A stretch of 64,000 bases of DNA from Laetiporus sulphureus 93-53 (GCF_001632365.1 NW_024468518.1:128614-192613); one strand, 5' to 3'. Shown: positions 25,738-37,955, numbered from the stretch's first letter. A program made the numbers and translations. The notes: generated by a model not told the origin, from the sequence alone.

Positions 25738-26962
25738 TGATAGAGAACTACGGCCGGGATTATGAGCACGGGAGCTTTCTAAGGTGAGTCGGGTCTAGGT
25801 GTTCCCAGGAGGGCTGGAAGAGGATAGTAGACGAGCAAATAACTGCCGTCTAATATCGAGACAGCAGCTTCGGATGTGCGGATACACGGAAAGGGAGGAT
25901 AGGGGCTCGACTCCGCACCTCCGGTGGTGCTTTATTATCACACGCAGGAGGCTTTTCTTGTCATGACGATCGCCAACGAAGGCGCATCCGGTGTCGCCCC
26001 GAATTTGCAGCGTGGCTTGGATTTGCTTAGCGTTGACGATAAATTTGTCCTCCGAATGAGTAACGTGAAAGTGGCCCCTTCCCAGACGAACGGACTATAT
26101 TCCTCTGTCGATGCATGCAAAAGTTGAACAATTCGGTGGAATGGGATTTATAGAAATAGCAAAGACCCTGCTAGATATTGAGGCCTTTCGAGAGGGCCAT
26201 ACAGCGGATGACTTGAGGAGGACCCCGACGTAGACCAGCGTGGAGTTGGCGTCGACCTCCAAAATGGGCCACCAGTCCAGAACGCGGCGGGGGGGCTTAC
26301 TCAACGGGCCCTACAAAAAGTGACATCAATGCTACGAAAAGTCTACATGTCCTGCCCGTGTGCATTGGATTTGATTGTCGGAAGGATGCCGCGTCGGAGA
26401 CTCAGTAGTAGTGCTTCGATGAATCTGCTTGCCAATGCCGGTCACAATCGCTGAGATTCGACTCCAGCATTCGCCGCGGTTGATTCTGGTACCGTGTGTT
26501 GCACATCTACATCCTTCTCGTAATCCACTTTTCCCGCCCAGATCCTGAGAGGGTCATGATGTACGAATGGTCACACAAGGATGGCACAGATGTGACGGAA
26601 ACGGATGTTTAGATTTCAGCCATAGAACCCCAAACACCTGCCTGCTAGGACCTCTAGAACCACGATTGCGTAGATCCTTGTAAAAACGATTGTTGGAATG
26701 CGTTCAACTAGGATGTATTTAAGTATGTGTTGAATGACGACGCACGCATGAAGGTAGACAAGAATCACGGATCGAGCCATCAACATATGGTCTGCTAGCA
26801 TATACCGGGGTCCTTCGCAAAGATCTGGAGATTTTGTACAGACATGCCTAATGCGGAACGTTGTAAACGCGTCGCGAGAACGCGTCAGCTGAAGTGGCGT
26901 TGCCTCTCGACTGCATCCTGATTCCATCTTCTTCTCAAGCTGTTTGATTCTTTTCCGCTGCA
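25738..26962. other. Intergenic stretch with no supported gene
   Basis: 1.2 kb between divergent genes (fucosyltransferase-like leftward, UMP1 rightward). Should contain both promoters. Frames at 25924-26127 and 26616-26963 look random. Confidence 0.5.
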
Positions 26963-27631
26963 ATGGTATGAGAATGCCACATTATTCAATCAAACCTGAC
27001 AGGCTGAGACGATGACAACAGGAATCCTCGCATCGCATCGTCCCCGCGTCCTCGTCCAAGACCGCGTCCGTTCAGGACACGGTAAATAGCTTTGGGTTGC
27101 ACGACACGCTCAGATATGGTCCTAGAAGCCTTTCTGCGGAAGTGACAGCGAACGGAGGTACTAGAGAGAGGCTCGAGAACGTATGTCTGTCCATCTGCTG
27201 AAGCTACCATGTCTGATTGCCGTCGCACGTCGTACAATCCGTAATGCTAGTGGGAGGCAACACAAGACAACCTGAAGCTCACGATGCAGCGAGAGATGTT
27301 TGGCTTGCACATGCCGATGCGACTGCTTATGGAACGCAAGATTGTCGCACAGGTCAGTTCTCAACCAGTCACCCGCTCACGGCTGCCTATCTCATGTCGC
27401 AACTGCTATCGTATACAGAACTCCCACATGCCCGCCCTTCCTCAGTCGAATATCCATCTTGATATCTTGATGGGACGTGACGAGACGTTGGACTGTGCGG
27501 ACTTCATGATGCCAGGTGTGCACTATTTCATCTTTACCGATGCCTGGTGCTCATTGATCCTGTGTACAGCATCGGAGCTATCACAACCGTTGGACATTCA
27601 TGCAGAGATGGAGAAGAAGCTGCGCATGTAG
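26963..27631 (+). CDS. UMP1: Proteasome maturation factor UMP1 (POMP), 5 exons
   Basis: Chaperone that enters the half-proteasome, checks beta-subunit assembly and is degraded as the first substrate. Exons: 26963-26965 (only the ATG), 27022-27180, 27251-27352, 27419-27515, 27570-27631; 140 aa, the usual length. Family signatures in order: GLHDTLRYGPRSL, RLENWEATQDNLKLT, MQREMFGLHMPMRLLMERKI, MPALPQSNIHLDILMGRDET, and the C-terminal LDIHAEMEKKLRM. The first intron begins immediately after the start codon (ATG then GTATGAG...ACAACAG), so exon 1 adds only Met; the stop just upstream of exon 2 supports this. No sign of decay. Confidence 0.92.
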
Positions 27632-28072
27632 ATTATGACTCAATAGCAGATGTGTCACTTCGACGGACGTCTTATTCATTTCTTTTATACCTATTAGCAG
27701 CATGGAAAGATTGTCAACGACTCAACATCAGTGACGGGGCTACCCTCATGTCTTTAAACGGACTTCACAGAAACTTGCATTCAGCATGGATGTCCACATA
27801 TACCATGCTGGTCAAACATATACCATCAGATCGACAGGACGGCACGCAAAACACAAAGTGGTCATTAATGCCAAAACATAAATTCACCGAGATATCAATC
27901 CAAATCTGGCAAACACATTCTCTTCTGACTACCAGTTAAACATACATCCTGACATTTTTCATGAGCTTATCTATGCTCCGTGTGCTATGTGATAATGTTG
28001 ATGCTGCAAAGATACAAACATGGAGTCGGTGCAAGCCTTTGTCGATGAAGAGAAAAAATTCATACCTCCGAA
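27632..28072. other. Short intergenic stretch, nothing seen
   Basis: 440 bp between convergent genes; AT-rich 3' flank of UMP1, no gene recognised. Confidence 0.5.
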
Positions 28073-29332
28073 TCAGGAGTCGTTGCAGGGGTACCCATCA
28101 GATGAGCGACTAGAGTAGGATTCGTAGCTATAGAGCTGCTCGTGGTAGCTGTATTCCTGGGTCGACGTTGAAGGCCAAGATTGTTGTGAGGAACTGCTTC
28201 CTTCATAGTCGCCTGGGGTTTTGTCGTAATCCGCATGCCCGTTTGATGGGAAAGACTGATGATGATGAGGGACTTCGTCATTGCGGACATTAGGATGCCT
28301 CTTGTCACGAGAGACCATATATCCAGGGCGGCGGTCGCGCTGTCGCTGCCCACGATGCGAAGGACTGTCATTGGCATCCTTTCGCTTGGGATAGTGCTCT
28401 TGGGGGTAGCGCTTAGAGCTACTTGGACGCCCGGGGGATGACATAGGTTGCTCTCCATCTACATTAAAGTGGACACGACGCGCAGACTTAGGCTTTGAAG
28501 GGGAACTATCTTTCTTGAATCCCTTGCGCTGGTGCTTACGCGGAGAGCGAAGCGCAGAGGGAAGGGCCGCTCCTATGCGGTCGACGAGAGGCTTGCCGCC
28601 ACCGATTTCCTGTTCGCCGGAGCTGGCTTGTGGGACGTCCGGGAACGGGGGGATGGTAATGATCGTTCCCACGGGGGACCTACGAGCTCCAGACATGGCT
28701 TCCAGAGGACGGCCCTGATATGTCGTAACGTAGGGTCCCTGCATTGTGCGCCACGGTGGGATTATGGAACTATAGCAGTCATCTATAGTAACAGGAGGCC
28801 TTGCATGCGGTCCTCCGTATGTGGCGTAACCGTGCTCTCGGAGAGAGTCTTCTTCGAGCGGCGGGATGACATTCACTGGAGAAAAGCCAGATAAGGTGGG
28901 AGGATCCACCCGTACACCCGAGGCCGCAGCAACGCTTCCGAGCAATACAAAACGCCTCGCAGTATTGCGTGCCTTGGCTTCGAGAGCGGCTCTAGTCATC
29001 CCCTGTAGACGGGGTCCATGGTCGTTGAGGTTGTTGTCGTGTGAGGCCCGAGGACGAGACGTGTGGCGAGTTTGCTGCACGGTGGTAGATAGCACGTCGG
29101 TAGGTTGCACGCCGTTCGTTGCAGTGGAACCTTCTCTATTGGCGAGCTGGATGTTTTGAATGGACTGGAGGGGTTGCGAGTTAAGAGGAATGTGGCGGCG
29201 GAGGGGGATGGGCAACGAAGGCGGGTACGAGGTCAGCGATGCGTAGCTAGCAGAAGCACTCTCAAGGCTTCTCACATATGCTAAGACTCCGTCCAGAAAA
29301 CGATCCACCTCTTGTGCGCTGGCGACAGGCAT
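28073..29332 (-). CDS. Disordered basic protein of unknown function
   Basis: Intronless 419-aa frame. The first 50 residues (VDRFLDGVLAYVRSLESAS) may form a helix. A short conserved-looking segment follows (LEAKARNTARRFVLLGSVAA). The remainder is Pro/Ser/Arg/His rich, with a basic patch (RKHQRKGFKKDSSPSKPKSA) that could be a nuclear signal and a Tyr/Ser-rich C-terminus (EYSYHEQLYSYESYSSRS). No domain recognised. Long uninterrupted frame with consistent composition, so I take it as real. The start ATG at 29332 is the first in frame. Confidence 0.65.
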   Translation of the reverse strand: MPVASAQEVDRFLDGVLAYVRSLESASASYASLTSYPPSLPIPLRRHIPLNSQPLQSIQNIQLANREGSTATNGVQPTDVLSTTVQQTRHTSRPRASHDNNLNDHGPRLQGMTRAALEAKARNTARRFVLLGSVAAASGVRVDPPTLSGFSPVNVIPPLEEDSLREHGYATYGGPHARPPVTIDDCYSSIIPPWRTMQGPYVTTYQGRPLEAMSGARRSPVGTIITIPPFPDVPQASSGEQEIGGGKPLVDRIGAALPSALRSPRKHQRKGFKKDSSPSKPKSARRVHFNVDGEQPMSSPGRPSSSKRYPQEHYPKRKDANDSPSHRGQRQRDRRPGYMVSRDKRHPNVRNDEVPHHHQSFPSNGHADYDKTPGDYEGSSSSQQSWPSTSTQEYSYHEQLYSYESYSSRSSDGYPCNDS

Positions 29333-30399
29333 GTTGGAAGATTTTGCTGAGTGGAATGAGAACTTTACGAACGGGAACGTTAGCCAAATGCGGGTATGTC
29401 AGCGAATACCTGCGACGGACGTACAGAGCTCAACGAGACACGCGAGAAGACGACAGGAAAGAGTTAGTGGACGAGAGCTGATTGCAAGTTGCAGGCCACA
29501 GAATGGAACAGAACGACCGCACCAGGGTGGCTCACAAGTGGGCGGAAATATAAAGGATTGAAGAAAGTGGCCAAAACGCCTCGTGTTCGCCGGATCAAGG
29601 CAACCCACATGATGTGCCACTCGGGCCAAGATGTCTCACCTTCGCGGAAGCAACAGCGGCCGGGCCATCGGTTATTTTTTGGCGTTATCACTGTATTATC
29701 CTTGAGCAGTTTCACCGTATGTAGGTCAGTGGCTCCTTTACTCTTCACCACTGGGGATTTTATCATGCATTCAGCAGGATCATCGCTGTGTTGCGTATCC
29801 CTTGTCTTGCGGAGTTTGGGGTGTGTTATATTTTCCGTCAGATAGTGACGTCCTGTCACACAACAATGGTTCGCGGATAATCGGATGAGCTGATGATAGA
29901 TTGGGATAATCAGCACCAGTTCCTTTTATTGGCGGCCAGCAGCTCACCTGGATTGCACGAATTTGCGGTTAAAAATGCAGGAGATCAGCCATTTTCTTGG
30001 CTCAGAGTAACAGAACCGAGGTTTTTACTCAATAACTCCGTGATAAAGTGCCACAGACACACGATTGTGCGGATAAATATAATAATGGTTCTTCTGTGGC
30101 CACAGACAGCCGTGCCTCGGGCACCTCTAGAGGGATGGATTACAACGTTACGCGAATAGAGGCCATTCAACCTATTTCCGAGGGCCTGTTTACTACTCTG
30201 GCCAGAGGTAGCAGGTATTGCGGCCAGATCCTAGTCGCCTGCAGGGGCGGCGGGCAGAGCGGACGTTCACAGGCGCTGATGCGCCATCAAGAGATCGAGT
30301 GCGCCACGTGCCACATGCCACCCTGAGGCATATTCGCAGCCACCCGCAGTGACATCGAACCTAAGCCTAGTGAACCGCAGTCGCAAGCCGTGATAGGAC
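29333..30399. other. Divergent intergenic region before ALG1
   Basis: About 1.07 kb between the leftward disordered-protein gene and rightward ALG1. Should carry both promoters; no gene seen. Confidence 0.5.
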
Positions 30400-32468
30400 A
30401 TGGACACGTTCACAAAATCTCTCTTTCAGATAGCCATAGCTGTCGTCGTTGCGGGCCTGGTATGGTTCTACTTCAAGCCGCGAGAGCGGCCGTTGTTGCG
30501 GTCGGTCGCCATACTCGTTCTCGGTGACATTGGCCGCAGTCCTCGCATGATGTATCATGCGGAGAGTTTTGCCACCAACGGGTTCGAAACATACCTTATA
30601 GGATATAGAGGTGAGTGTATCTTGAACTCTATGTGTGCTCTCTTAACAACCGATGCGCAGGCGCAAAACCTGTCCCGTCTCTCCTTTCACTGCCGCACGT
30701 GCATTTCCTCTATTTGTCTAATCCACCGGCGTACCTCTCGGACATTCCATTCATATTGGCTGCACCGTGCAAAATATTCCACCAGGTCATGAGCATCATG
30801 GATACGCTTCTATACCACATTCCCCACCCTCCGGAGTTCATCTTGGTGCAGGTTCGTGTCTTCCTCGTTCATCCTGCAGATTGGTCTGAAGAGACATAAT
30901 GATTTCGAAAGAAAGAATCCGCCAAGCATTCCAACCCTTGCTCTCGTGTGGCTTGTGGCAAGGCTGAGAGGAAGTAAGGTCATTATCGACTGGCACAATC
31001 TGGGATACAGTATCCTCGCGCTGAAACTTGGTGAACGCCACATTCTAGTGAAAGTTGCAAAGGCGTAGGCATTCTGTTGCTTGACCTGTCGTTCCGCTTT
31101 ATGAAGATGTGACTTCCAGGTTTGAAGCGTACTTCGGACGCTCAGCGTATGCTCACCTATTCGTCACGCGAGCCATGCGTGACTTTCTCGTGAAGGAATG
31201 GCACCTACAGTAAATGTCTCTATTGGCAAAGAATCATCTTATCGCTTACCTTCGTTGCCAGAGGACACAAGGTAGTACTACATGACCGGCCACCTGCACG
31301 ATTCCACCGCGCCTCGCCCACTGAAACGCACGAACTCTTCCTTCGCTTGCGCCCTTCTCTCGCAGTGCCCACCTTAACGTCTTTCCTTCCACCTAGTAAC
31401 CCTCCGTACTCCACTCCTTTCACCTCACTAGCAAGTCCTTCAGTCTCTTCCTCAGAGCCCTCTCGTCCCTGTCACGACACCACAGGCTCCCTCAGTCTCG
31501 ACCCTGAGCCGATCCTGTCAGACGTAGATACAGACCCGTTAGCGATGGACGCAGCGCCTATGGCAACACTGCGCTCGGATCGGCCCGCTCTTGTTGTCTC
31601 GAGCACTTCGTGGACGCCAGATGAGGATTTCGGTATCTTGATAGATGCGTTGGTGATGTACGAGAAGCGTGCTCGGATACTCAGTCAGGAGCACGAAGGG
31701 AGCGTGGGATCAACAGAGAATAACCGGTGCGCGCTGCCGAAATTGCTCGTGATCGTAACAGGGAAGGGTCCCCTCCGGGATACATACATGCAGAGGATCG
31801 GGCAGTTGCAGGATGGGGCAGAAGACGAGAGCCCATGGCAGTTTGTGCGATGTGTGACCATGTGGCTCGAGGCGGAGGATTACCCAATTCTGCTCGGTAC
31901 GTAGACTTCCATAACGAGAGGGGGGCGGGTTTCTGACCTGCCTGTAGGATCGGCTGACCTGGGAGTCTCCCTGCACTCGAGTTCCTCTGCGCTGGACTTG
32001 CCGATGAAGGTTGTCGACATGTTCGGTTGCGAACTCCCGGTCTGCGCGCTGGGCTTTGCATGGCGAGTCTCCATTGCGTTGTGATCAGCATTAGTGGCTC
32101 ATTCATCTCTAGCTTAGATGAACTCGTGCTGGACGGAGTGAACGGGCTGGTCTTCCACAATGATCAGCAGCTCGCCGGACAACTGGAGGTGCGCACAGTG
32201 TCCCTTGACCGTCATTAGTGCGCTCATTTTCGTTCTCGTTCAGAGTCTCTTCTCGTTGCATCCTAATTCTCCCTCACTTGAATTACTCCGAGCATCGCTG
32301 ATGCACTCTGCGCCGCTCCCGCCGTCGGACCATGTGCCATCGACGTTCAAGGAAGGCCAGGTGGGCGGGAATGACGGAGAGACATGGCAATGGTCGACAT
32401 GGGCGCAAAATTGGAACCGCATGGTGCGCCCGCTTGTGTTGAGAGATGTGGGAGGTGATGAGCTGTGA
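30400..32468 (+). CDS. ALG1: ALG1, chitobiosyldiphosphodolichol beta-mannosyltransferase (GT33)
   Basis: Adds the first mannose to the dolichol-linked oligosaccharide on the cytosolic face of the ER, early in N-glycosylation. Exons: 30400-30610, 30661-30851, 30916-31064, 31120-31209, 31262-31896, 31948-32062, 32113-32188, 32244-32468; 563 aa, frame closes. An N-terminal membrane anchor ([15 protein letters not shown]) is followed by [111 protein letters not shown] and [11 protein letters not shown], all ALG1 blocks in the right order. Exon 5 carries a Ser/Pro insertion of about 60 residues. Intron 6 (32063-32112) uses a GC donor (GCGAGT). Essential gene in other fungi; intact here. Confidence 0.93.
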
Positions 32469-33229
32469 TCATGGTAATCGTCTTGACCTCGGTGTGTACG
32501 GTATTTGACGGTGCGCTCGCCAAAGAAGATCATGATGGAGCTTAGCATTGGAACAACCGAGTCGCAAAGTGAAGGAGATATCCTTTTTAAGCGTAATCGA
32601 CCATCCAAGTAGTACACAGGCTTTCTCTTGCTGGAGATTGCGTGAACGATGGTAACCTCATCTCTGTACTTGCATGTTGCTAGAAACGTTTTCACAAATT
32701 CCCCGATAACCTCAATGAAGTCGTCATCATCATGCCAATCATGCACATCTCACAACATCCCAAGCCTACATCCAGCATCCTTCACTCGATCATTGCAGAC
32801 GACAGCCTGATCAAGATTGGCCCACGATTTCGGCAAGAATAAGCGTGCAACCAGTTCGAGCGGTGTTTGGCTTCGTCCCTCGACAACGATTTGTTGAGCG
32901 AGGATTTGAGCTACGGCGATGTAGCAGCTCGGACTCGTAGATCGAGATCAAGCATGCATGATTACCAGTCGTTTCCGCTTCATTCAGTGACTCATGCGCA
33001 TATATTCGATTTTCATGCCATTCAACTCACATTGATGTTAATTTGACTCCAGAGTTGCACATATGCGCTTGTGTGCCACCGCTTTTCGAATACAGAGCCG
33101 TCGAAGAAAACCTCATCCTGTTCCCCTCCCCTCAAAGAACAGAAGCCATCCACATCACCCATGCATGAAGGCAGGCAGGTGGGTACGATAGCTGTGCTCG
33201 TTCTGAGTACTTGCCACAGCGCGGGCTGA

Positions 33230-33898
33230 GGCGGGCGGGCATTGGAAGTATGCGGGGCAGCCATTTCTCATACTTGGTGCGTCTGGATCTGTGGAACAGT
33301 ACAGTGCGTGCATCCGATTATGGCCTTTTCTCATCTAACCTTTCGTGGGCTTGCATCCCCTTCGTAGTCGTTCAGTTCGCGAAACTTGCCGGTTTTGCCC
33401 CAATCGTAGCCACTGCCTCCCCGCACAATGCGCCCCTTCTTCTCCCCCTCGGCGCAACGCACTTTTTTCGATCGGCACGTCCCGCCGTCCTCTCTGCTCG
33501 CCGAGATCGCAAAGATTACCTCTGCACCGCTCGAGCTGATGTTCGATGCCGTGCCATTCCCGCAGGCGCAGCAGGAGGCATACGACATCCTCGCTCCGGG
33601 AGGGACTCTCTTGCTCGTGCTGCAGCTGAAGATCGAGGTTAAGTCAGACGAGCGGAAGCACGCGGTGAAGGTTTTCGCGTCAGGATATGTGCGTGAGGAG
33701 AATCGGGTTATCGCGTCGAGCTTATTTAAGGTGCTTTCCGGTCTACTCGAAGAAGGCGCTATGAAGGTATGTCCTCATCGTGAGTGCGGCGTGATTGACG
33801 ATCGCTGCCCGCGTGTGCAGTCTAATCACGTCGAGCTCGTACCCGGAGGGCCGGGCGCCGTTGCAGAGGCGTTGATGCGTTTCACCAATAACAGCTGA
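33230..33898 (+). pseudogene. MDR-superfamily zinc-type alcohol dehydrogenase/enoyl reductase relic
   Basis: C-terminal two thirds of a medium-chain dehydrogenase. Seen: HWKYAGQPFLILGASGSVEQY (NAD(P)-binding Rossmann start), an intron ending at about 33367, VVQFAKLAGFAPIVATASPHN, LLLPLGATHFF, then DRHVPPSSLLAEIAKI, ELMFDAV, AYDILAPGGTLLLVL, and a final exon VELVPGGPGAVAEALMRF after an intron at about 33767-33820. The N-terminal catalytic domain is absent upstream. At 33463-33468 a run of six T shifts the frame between GATHF and DRH; five T would keep it open. Truncation plus frameshift makes this a pseudogene, unless the T run is a sequencing error and the 5' part was lost in assembly. Confidence 0.8.
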
Positions 33899-34179
33899 AC
33901 TTACAAGTCTCAACTTATAAGTCTGCTAGGGGTACGTGATGACCGCGCCGGTCAGGACATCTCGACATGCACAAATGGACATGTACGGCTGTAGGAAGAC
34001 ATGTCGGGGCTTGCACACTTCTGTGAGCACCTGCTATTCTTTGTGAATCACACGAACAGAACAGCGGGATACAGCTAGATCGATGCTCATGTGATTCACA
34101 GGGTACAGAGCAGTACGCCCGGGAGAGCGAGTACTCGGAGGTACGTTCGGGTCCAGCGTTGCTGCCTTCTCTCTGAACC

Positions 34180-34661
34180 CGCATACAGCTACTTAGCCAA
34201 AAGCGACGGCAACTCTAATGCATTCACGGGCACCCCCACACAAACTACTCTGTTAGTGTCTCGACCGATGCCCTCCCAGGTGCACTTTCTCGGTTCGCCG
34301 CGTTCTTCATTGTCTACTCTTTGTGCCATCCTGCACCTCTCGCGAGCTCAATGCCGTCGATTCCGAGCATAAGAAGAACCACCAATCGGACATGTGGCGA
34401 ACCTTTCAGTTCAACAAGCACCTTCTCAATCCCGGACATCCACGGAGCAAGTTTGGCAGCGGCAATCGCGACAATCTGTCCAAGGTTGGTAGAGAACCGA
34501 AGGCCAAAGGTTTGCTCAGCTCGAATGGCACTAGCACGCTGTTGAGCGCAATTATTCGATCGGGCGGTAGTAGTCTCGTGGCTATCCCTGAATCGTCTCG
34601 TTTGCCATCTTTTGCGCCATCGTCAAAGGAAGTGTTCGGCGCAAAACGCGCCGGAGGTTAG
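34180..34661 (+). pseudogene. Unidentified gene fragment, plus strand
   Basis: Coding-like blocks in two frames: KSDGNSNAFTGTPTQTTLLV (34200-34260), then from 34338 ELNAVDSEHKKNHQSDMWRT and FQFNKHLLNPGHPRSKFGSG continuing to a stop at 34661. A splice between them is plausible. The amino-acid quality suggests the C-terminus of a real protein with a disordered end, but I do not recognise it and see no upstream exons. May be a relic like the dehydrogenase next to it. Confidence 0.35.
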
Positions 34662-36870
34662 TGGAATGGTTGAGCAAGGGGTGCTGTGCAGGACGAATGC
34701 GGTAACGCGTAATCGGTAAAGGTGAAGCGCGTTCCACTTTACGGGTTGATTCTGTTACTCACATGCCTCGCATAGCTGTTACGTGCGTATATCCAATTGT
34801 ACCATGGGTTTCGGTAAGTCTTCTCGATTATTTCATCGAAGGTATATCTCAAACAATATACGCTTGTAGCTTCCCTCTCTGCGATGCTCGCCGGAGGATC
34901 CGGCCATAAAGCTGACATGAGCATTGGCCACTCAAAGTTGACTTATCCAAGATGTGCTCAATCGGAAGGTATTAGTGACTTCTCGCAGCCTTTATGTGAT
35001 ACTATAGCAAATAGAAAAATATATTTGCTTCGTTTATACACTACTGTCATCACTTGCAAGTATGGCTAATTCAGCCCAGAGCACCCCAGAGGACTCCAGG
35101 ACTGCCATGGGCTGCAAGGCATTGCCAGGAGGTTGTCGGATAGCGTCCGCTTGCCCGCTGGTCGTGGGAATCCGTCACCCTTGTCTGGAAAGGTGACCAA
35201 CCACAAGGGCGACCAGAAGCCAGATAGTCGGTCACCTCCGCAGGTGGCGTTGGCCGGGAAGGTGAGCTTTATCTACCTAGGTATTCATAGACCATCTTTC
35301 TGGGTTTTTGCTGATGTTGTCGATGCACACTATGGTGAGTATTACCGTCGTTTTGCGCCCATCAAGTCAGCCTCCTCCCCGTGCGACCCACTCACCCTCG
35401 AGATACGCGCGCATATCCTCATCGAACGCCCACGCCATGCCCATCCTCACCATGTCCTACGTGAAATGTTGCCCTTATAATCTCGCAACATGTCTTATCC
35501 ACCCCAAAGGGCCTCCGCGCCTTCGCGTCCTTTTATGCGAAGACTTCTGCGTTGGAAGACAGCCCCATCGACTGCCACTGATGCCGGGTAAGTCGTTCCT
35601 TTTCCTATGATTCTTCTTACTGCCACGGACTCGCAGTGGCCCTACTCCATGAGTACACTACCGACTAGTCTACCAGCCCCCGCTCCCTATCCGTCCTCCG
35701 CATTTCGCCCAATGCCACCGTAGCTCTACATGCCGCCGTCTGTCATAGTCATAGCGCGCGGGATAGAGATATAGATAGTATTCCAAAAAATAGATATCAC
35801 GTGAGTAGCATCGGGTGCTGACAGAGCATGGTGTGCACATGTCCATTGGGCTCCGGAACAATTCCATGATGGCAAAACCTCATGCGAGTACGACTTGCTG
35901 TTGTAATTGCTACTATAGGTCTAGTCTGCATTCTCATGATGGTTCCACATGTTGTCTGATGCACACATAACAGCAATTGCGGCAGTGGTGGATATTGCTG
36001 AGGAGAGTGAACCTCATGGAAATGATCTATCTGCATTCCTCAGAGTGTTTCATCATCCGATGTTTGCGCAATGGCAGTGATGAGGAAAGCAGACCTCGTG
36101 GAGGAAATCATTCTAGGTCAGTCTATATACCTTCTGAGCATTCCGCATTCCTGATGCCGTAAATTAGCAGTGATGAATGATGGTGAGCCTGTTTCCAAAA
36201 CAGCACAGACAATAGAGCTCGTGAGGTATTTTCGGAGGGCGTCAAAGATTGCTTCCGACTGCCCAGCTCTTTATACTGGTTTGCAGCTGCTATAATTGTA
36301 AATAGTGCGGCACTATGTTTGCCTTCGTGTTCGCTATCCTGACTGATGAGTCGAAATGTAGATGCCTGCAGTCAGCCATGAGTAACGACCCAGTCTGTTT
36401 GTTATCTTGTGGAAAGAGATTCTACTCGTCAACGTGATAACTTATCTCCTTATAGTCATCAGGCACCTCAATATGTCATCGCGACCGCGTGATAAATTAC
36501 AAGAGGAGTTCCAGCCTCAGATGGTCAATTCTGAAACAAGAACAGGCGGACTGCGTTCTATTGAGATCACATCTTCATTTTCAAACGGTTTTAATTGGTT
36601 GTCTTGGAGGTCATGCATACATTCTACCACTGATAATATTCCAAATCATTTAGCTCCTTGGGCAAGCGCACAATCCTGGGTAGGTAGATCACTCGGAAAG
36701 ATGCGAGTGACATCTTCTCTTCTCCAACTGATGCTCATCGGGTATCACGGTGTCCGCTACTAGTGGACTCGAATGGAATACCTTCGTTCATTCTGTTGGT
36801 GACATTCCCAGATGAGGAACTTTAATTGTCTCCGTCGAAAGGTTTGTGGGGTCCTCGTGTGGTTGGGCAG
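34662..36870. other. 2.2-kb stretch with no supported gene
   Basis: AT-rich in its right half. A 44-codon two-exon frame can be drawn at 35490-35669 (ATGTCTTATCC..., GTAAGT...CGCAG) but nothing supports expression. Frames at 35133-35480 look random. Confidence 0.5.
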
Positions 36871-36874
36871 GATC

Positions 36875-36882
36875 TATAAAAA
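36875..36882 (+). promoter_or_regulatory. TATA box before the small gene at 36984
   Basis: TATAAAAA, 109 nt upstream of the ATG, followed by a pyrimidine-rich leader (CAACTGTCCACACTTCTTCA), a convincing core promoter. Confidence 0.55.
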
Positions 36883-36983
36883 GGCAAGGTCCTGCACAAG
36901 CATTTACCTCAACTGTCCACACTTCTTCACAACTCGGCCTTATCTTTGCCTTCTTCATCGTCTCATACCACAGTGAACACAAT

Positions 36984-37355
36984 ATGTCCAATCTCACCCC
37001 ATCATTTGCTGAGGTACGCTGAACGTTTGTGACTCCTAAATTACTTGTGGTATTGAATGATGTCTTCACAGCAAACTCGAGCCCTCGTGGCCCAATTTCG
37101 TCAGCGGGCAGCAGCTATATCCGCTCCGCTGCCTACATTGCAGTCGATGGTTGCAAAGTTGCTGAAGACCACCCTAGAGGCACAGCCCATCGTTATCGGA
37201 GAGATGACCTATACGGTGGAGCTGTTCCGGATCAGCATCAAGCAGTACGTTCCGCCTTCGGGATGTACAATCCTCATTGTAATCATCACATTGCTTGCAG
37301 CAAGGACCTCTACACTGCAGACATGAAGCGATTTGCGCATGTGGCAAATGCTTAG
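36984..37355 (+). CDS. Small three-exon gene of unknown function (about 85 aa)
   Basis: ATG at 36984 in MSNLTPSFAE, donor GTACGC, acceptor TTCACAG, then QTRALVAQFRQRAAA ... LLKTTLEAQPIVIGEMTY ... FRISIK, donor GTACGT, acceptor TTGCAG, and a last exon HKDLYTADMKRFAHVANA to TAG at 37353-37355. The frame closes across both introns and a clear TATA box lies upstream, so I take it as a real short gene. No family recognised; no signal peptide. Its last exon is part of the left arm of a long palindrome, and a diverged copy of that exon lies inverted at about 37920-37970. Confidence 0.5.
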
Positions 37356-37955
37356 CAAATGTCGACAGGTTTTTTGCCTTTGTGATCTCAATTTGCTACG
37401 GTTCCTTCCCACATTCCATATTAAGTATTTGCATATTATATGTTGGAGGCAGAAATTTAATATCATATATTTAAGAAATGACACCATTTTCAAACTCACC
37501 AAATACATTTAGAATTTGAGTGCTATTGAATGTAATTATACATTTTTGAAATTTCAAACTATGACATGTATAAAATATCCAGTAGCAGATGAAGGGGTGA
37601 TTATGCCTACATTTTACTTCCCTACTGAAGTCATTCTAGCCAAGATTACTAGAATGAAAGTCATTCACCATAATTACACCTTCATCTGCTACTGGATATT
37701 TTATACATGTCATAGTTTGAAATTTGAAAGGTATGATTACATTCAACAGTGCTCAAATTCTAAATGCATTTGGTGAGTTTGAAAATGGTGTCATTTCTTA
37801 AAATATATGATTTTGAATTTCTGCCTCTAACATATTATTATGCAAATACTTAATATGGAATGTGGGAAGGAACTGTAGCAAATTGAGATCACAAAGGCAA
37901 AAAATCTGTCGACATTTGCTAAGCATTTGCCACATGTGCAAATTGCTTTATGTCT
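37319..37955. mobile_element. Long fold-back element with about 280-bp arms
   Basis: Arms about 37319-37605 and 37669-37955 are reverse complements with scattered mismatches; shared blocks include GTGGCAAATGCTTAGCAAAT, TTCCCACATTCCATATTAAG and ATGACATGTATAAAATATCC and their complements. The 63-nt loop has its own small hairpin (ATTCTAG...CTAGAAT). Strongly AT-rich. The outer part of each arm overlaps coding sequence ending FAHVANA-stop, so the duplication captured the end of a gene or the gene end lies in the terminal repeat. Confidence 0.8.

Noticed and set aside
32240..32746. 168-codon minus ORF with an extension upstream through a TGA at 32750-32752 (LELVARLFLPKSW...)
   Set aside because: Partly antisense to the last ALG1 exon, has an in-frame stop, no recognisable family; possibly a weak relic but not supportable.
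35490..35669. Two-exon 44-codon mini-gene
   Set aside because: Splice signals look right but the peptide is low complexity and nothing else supports it.
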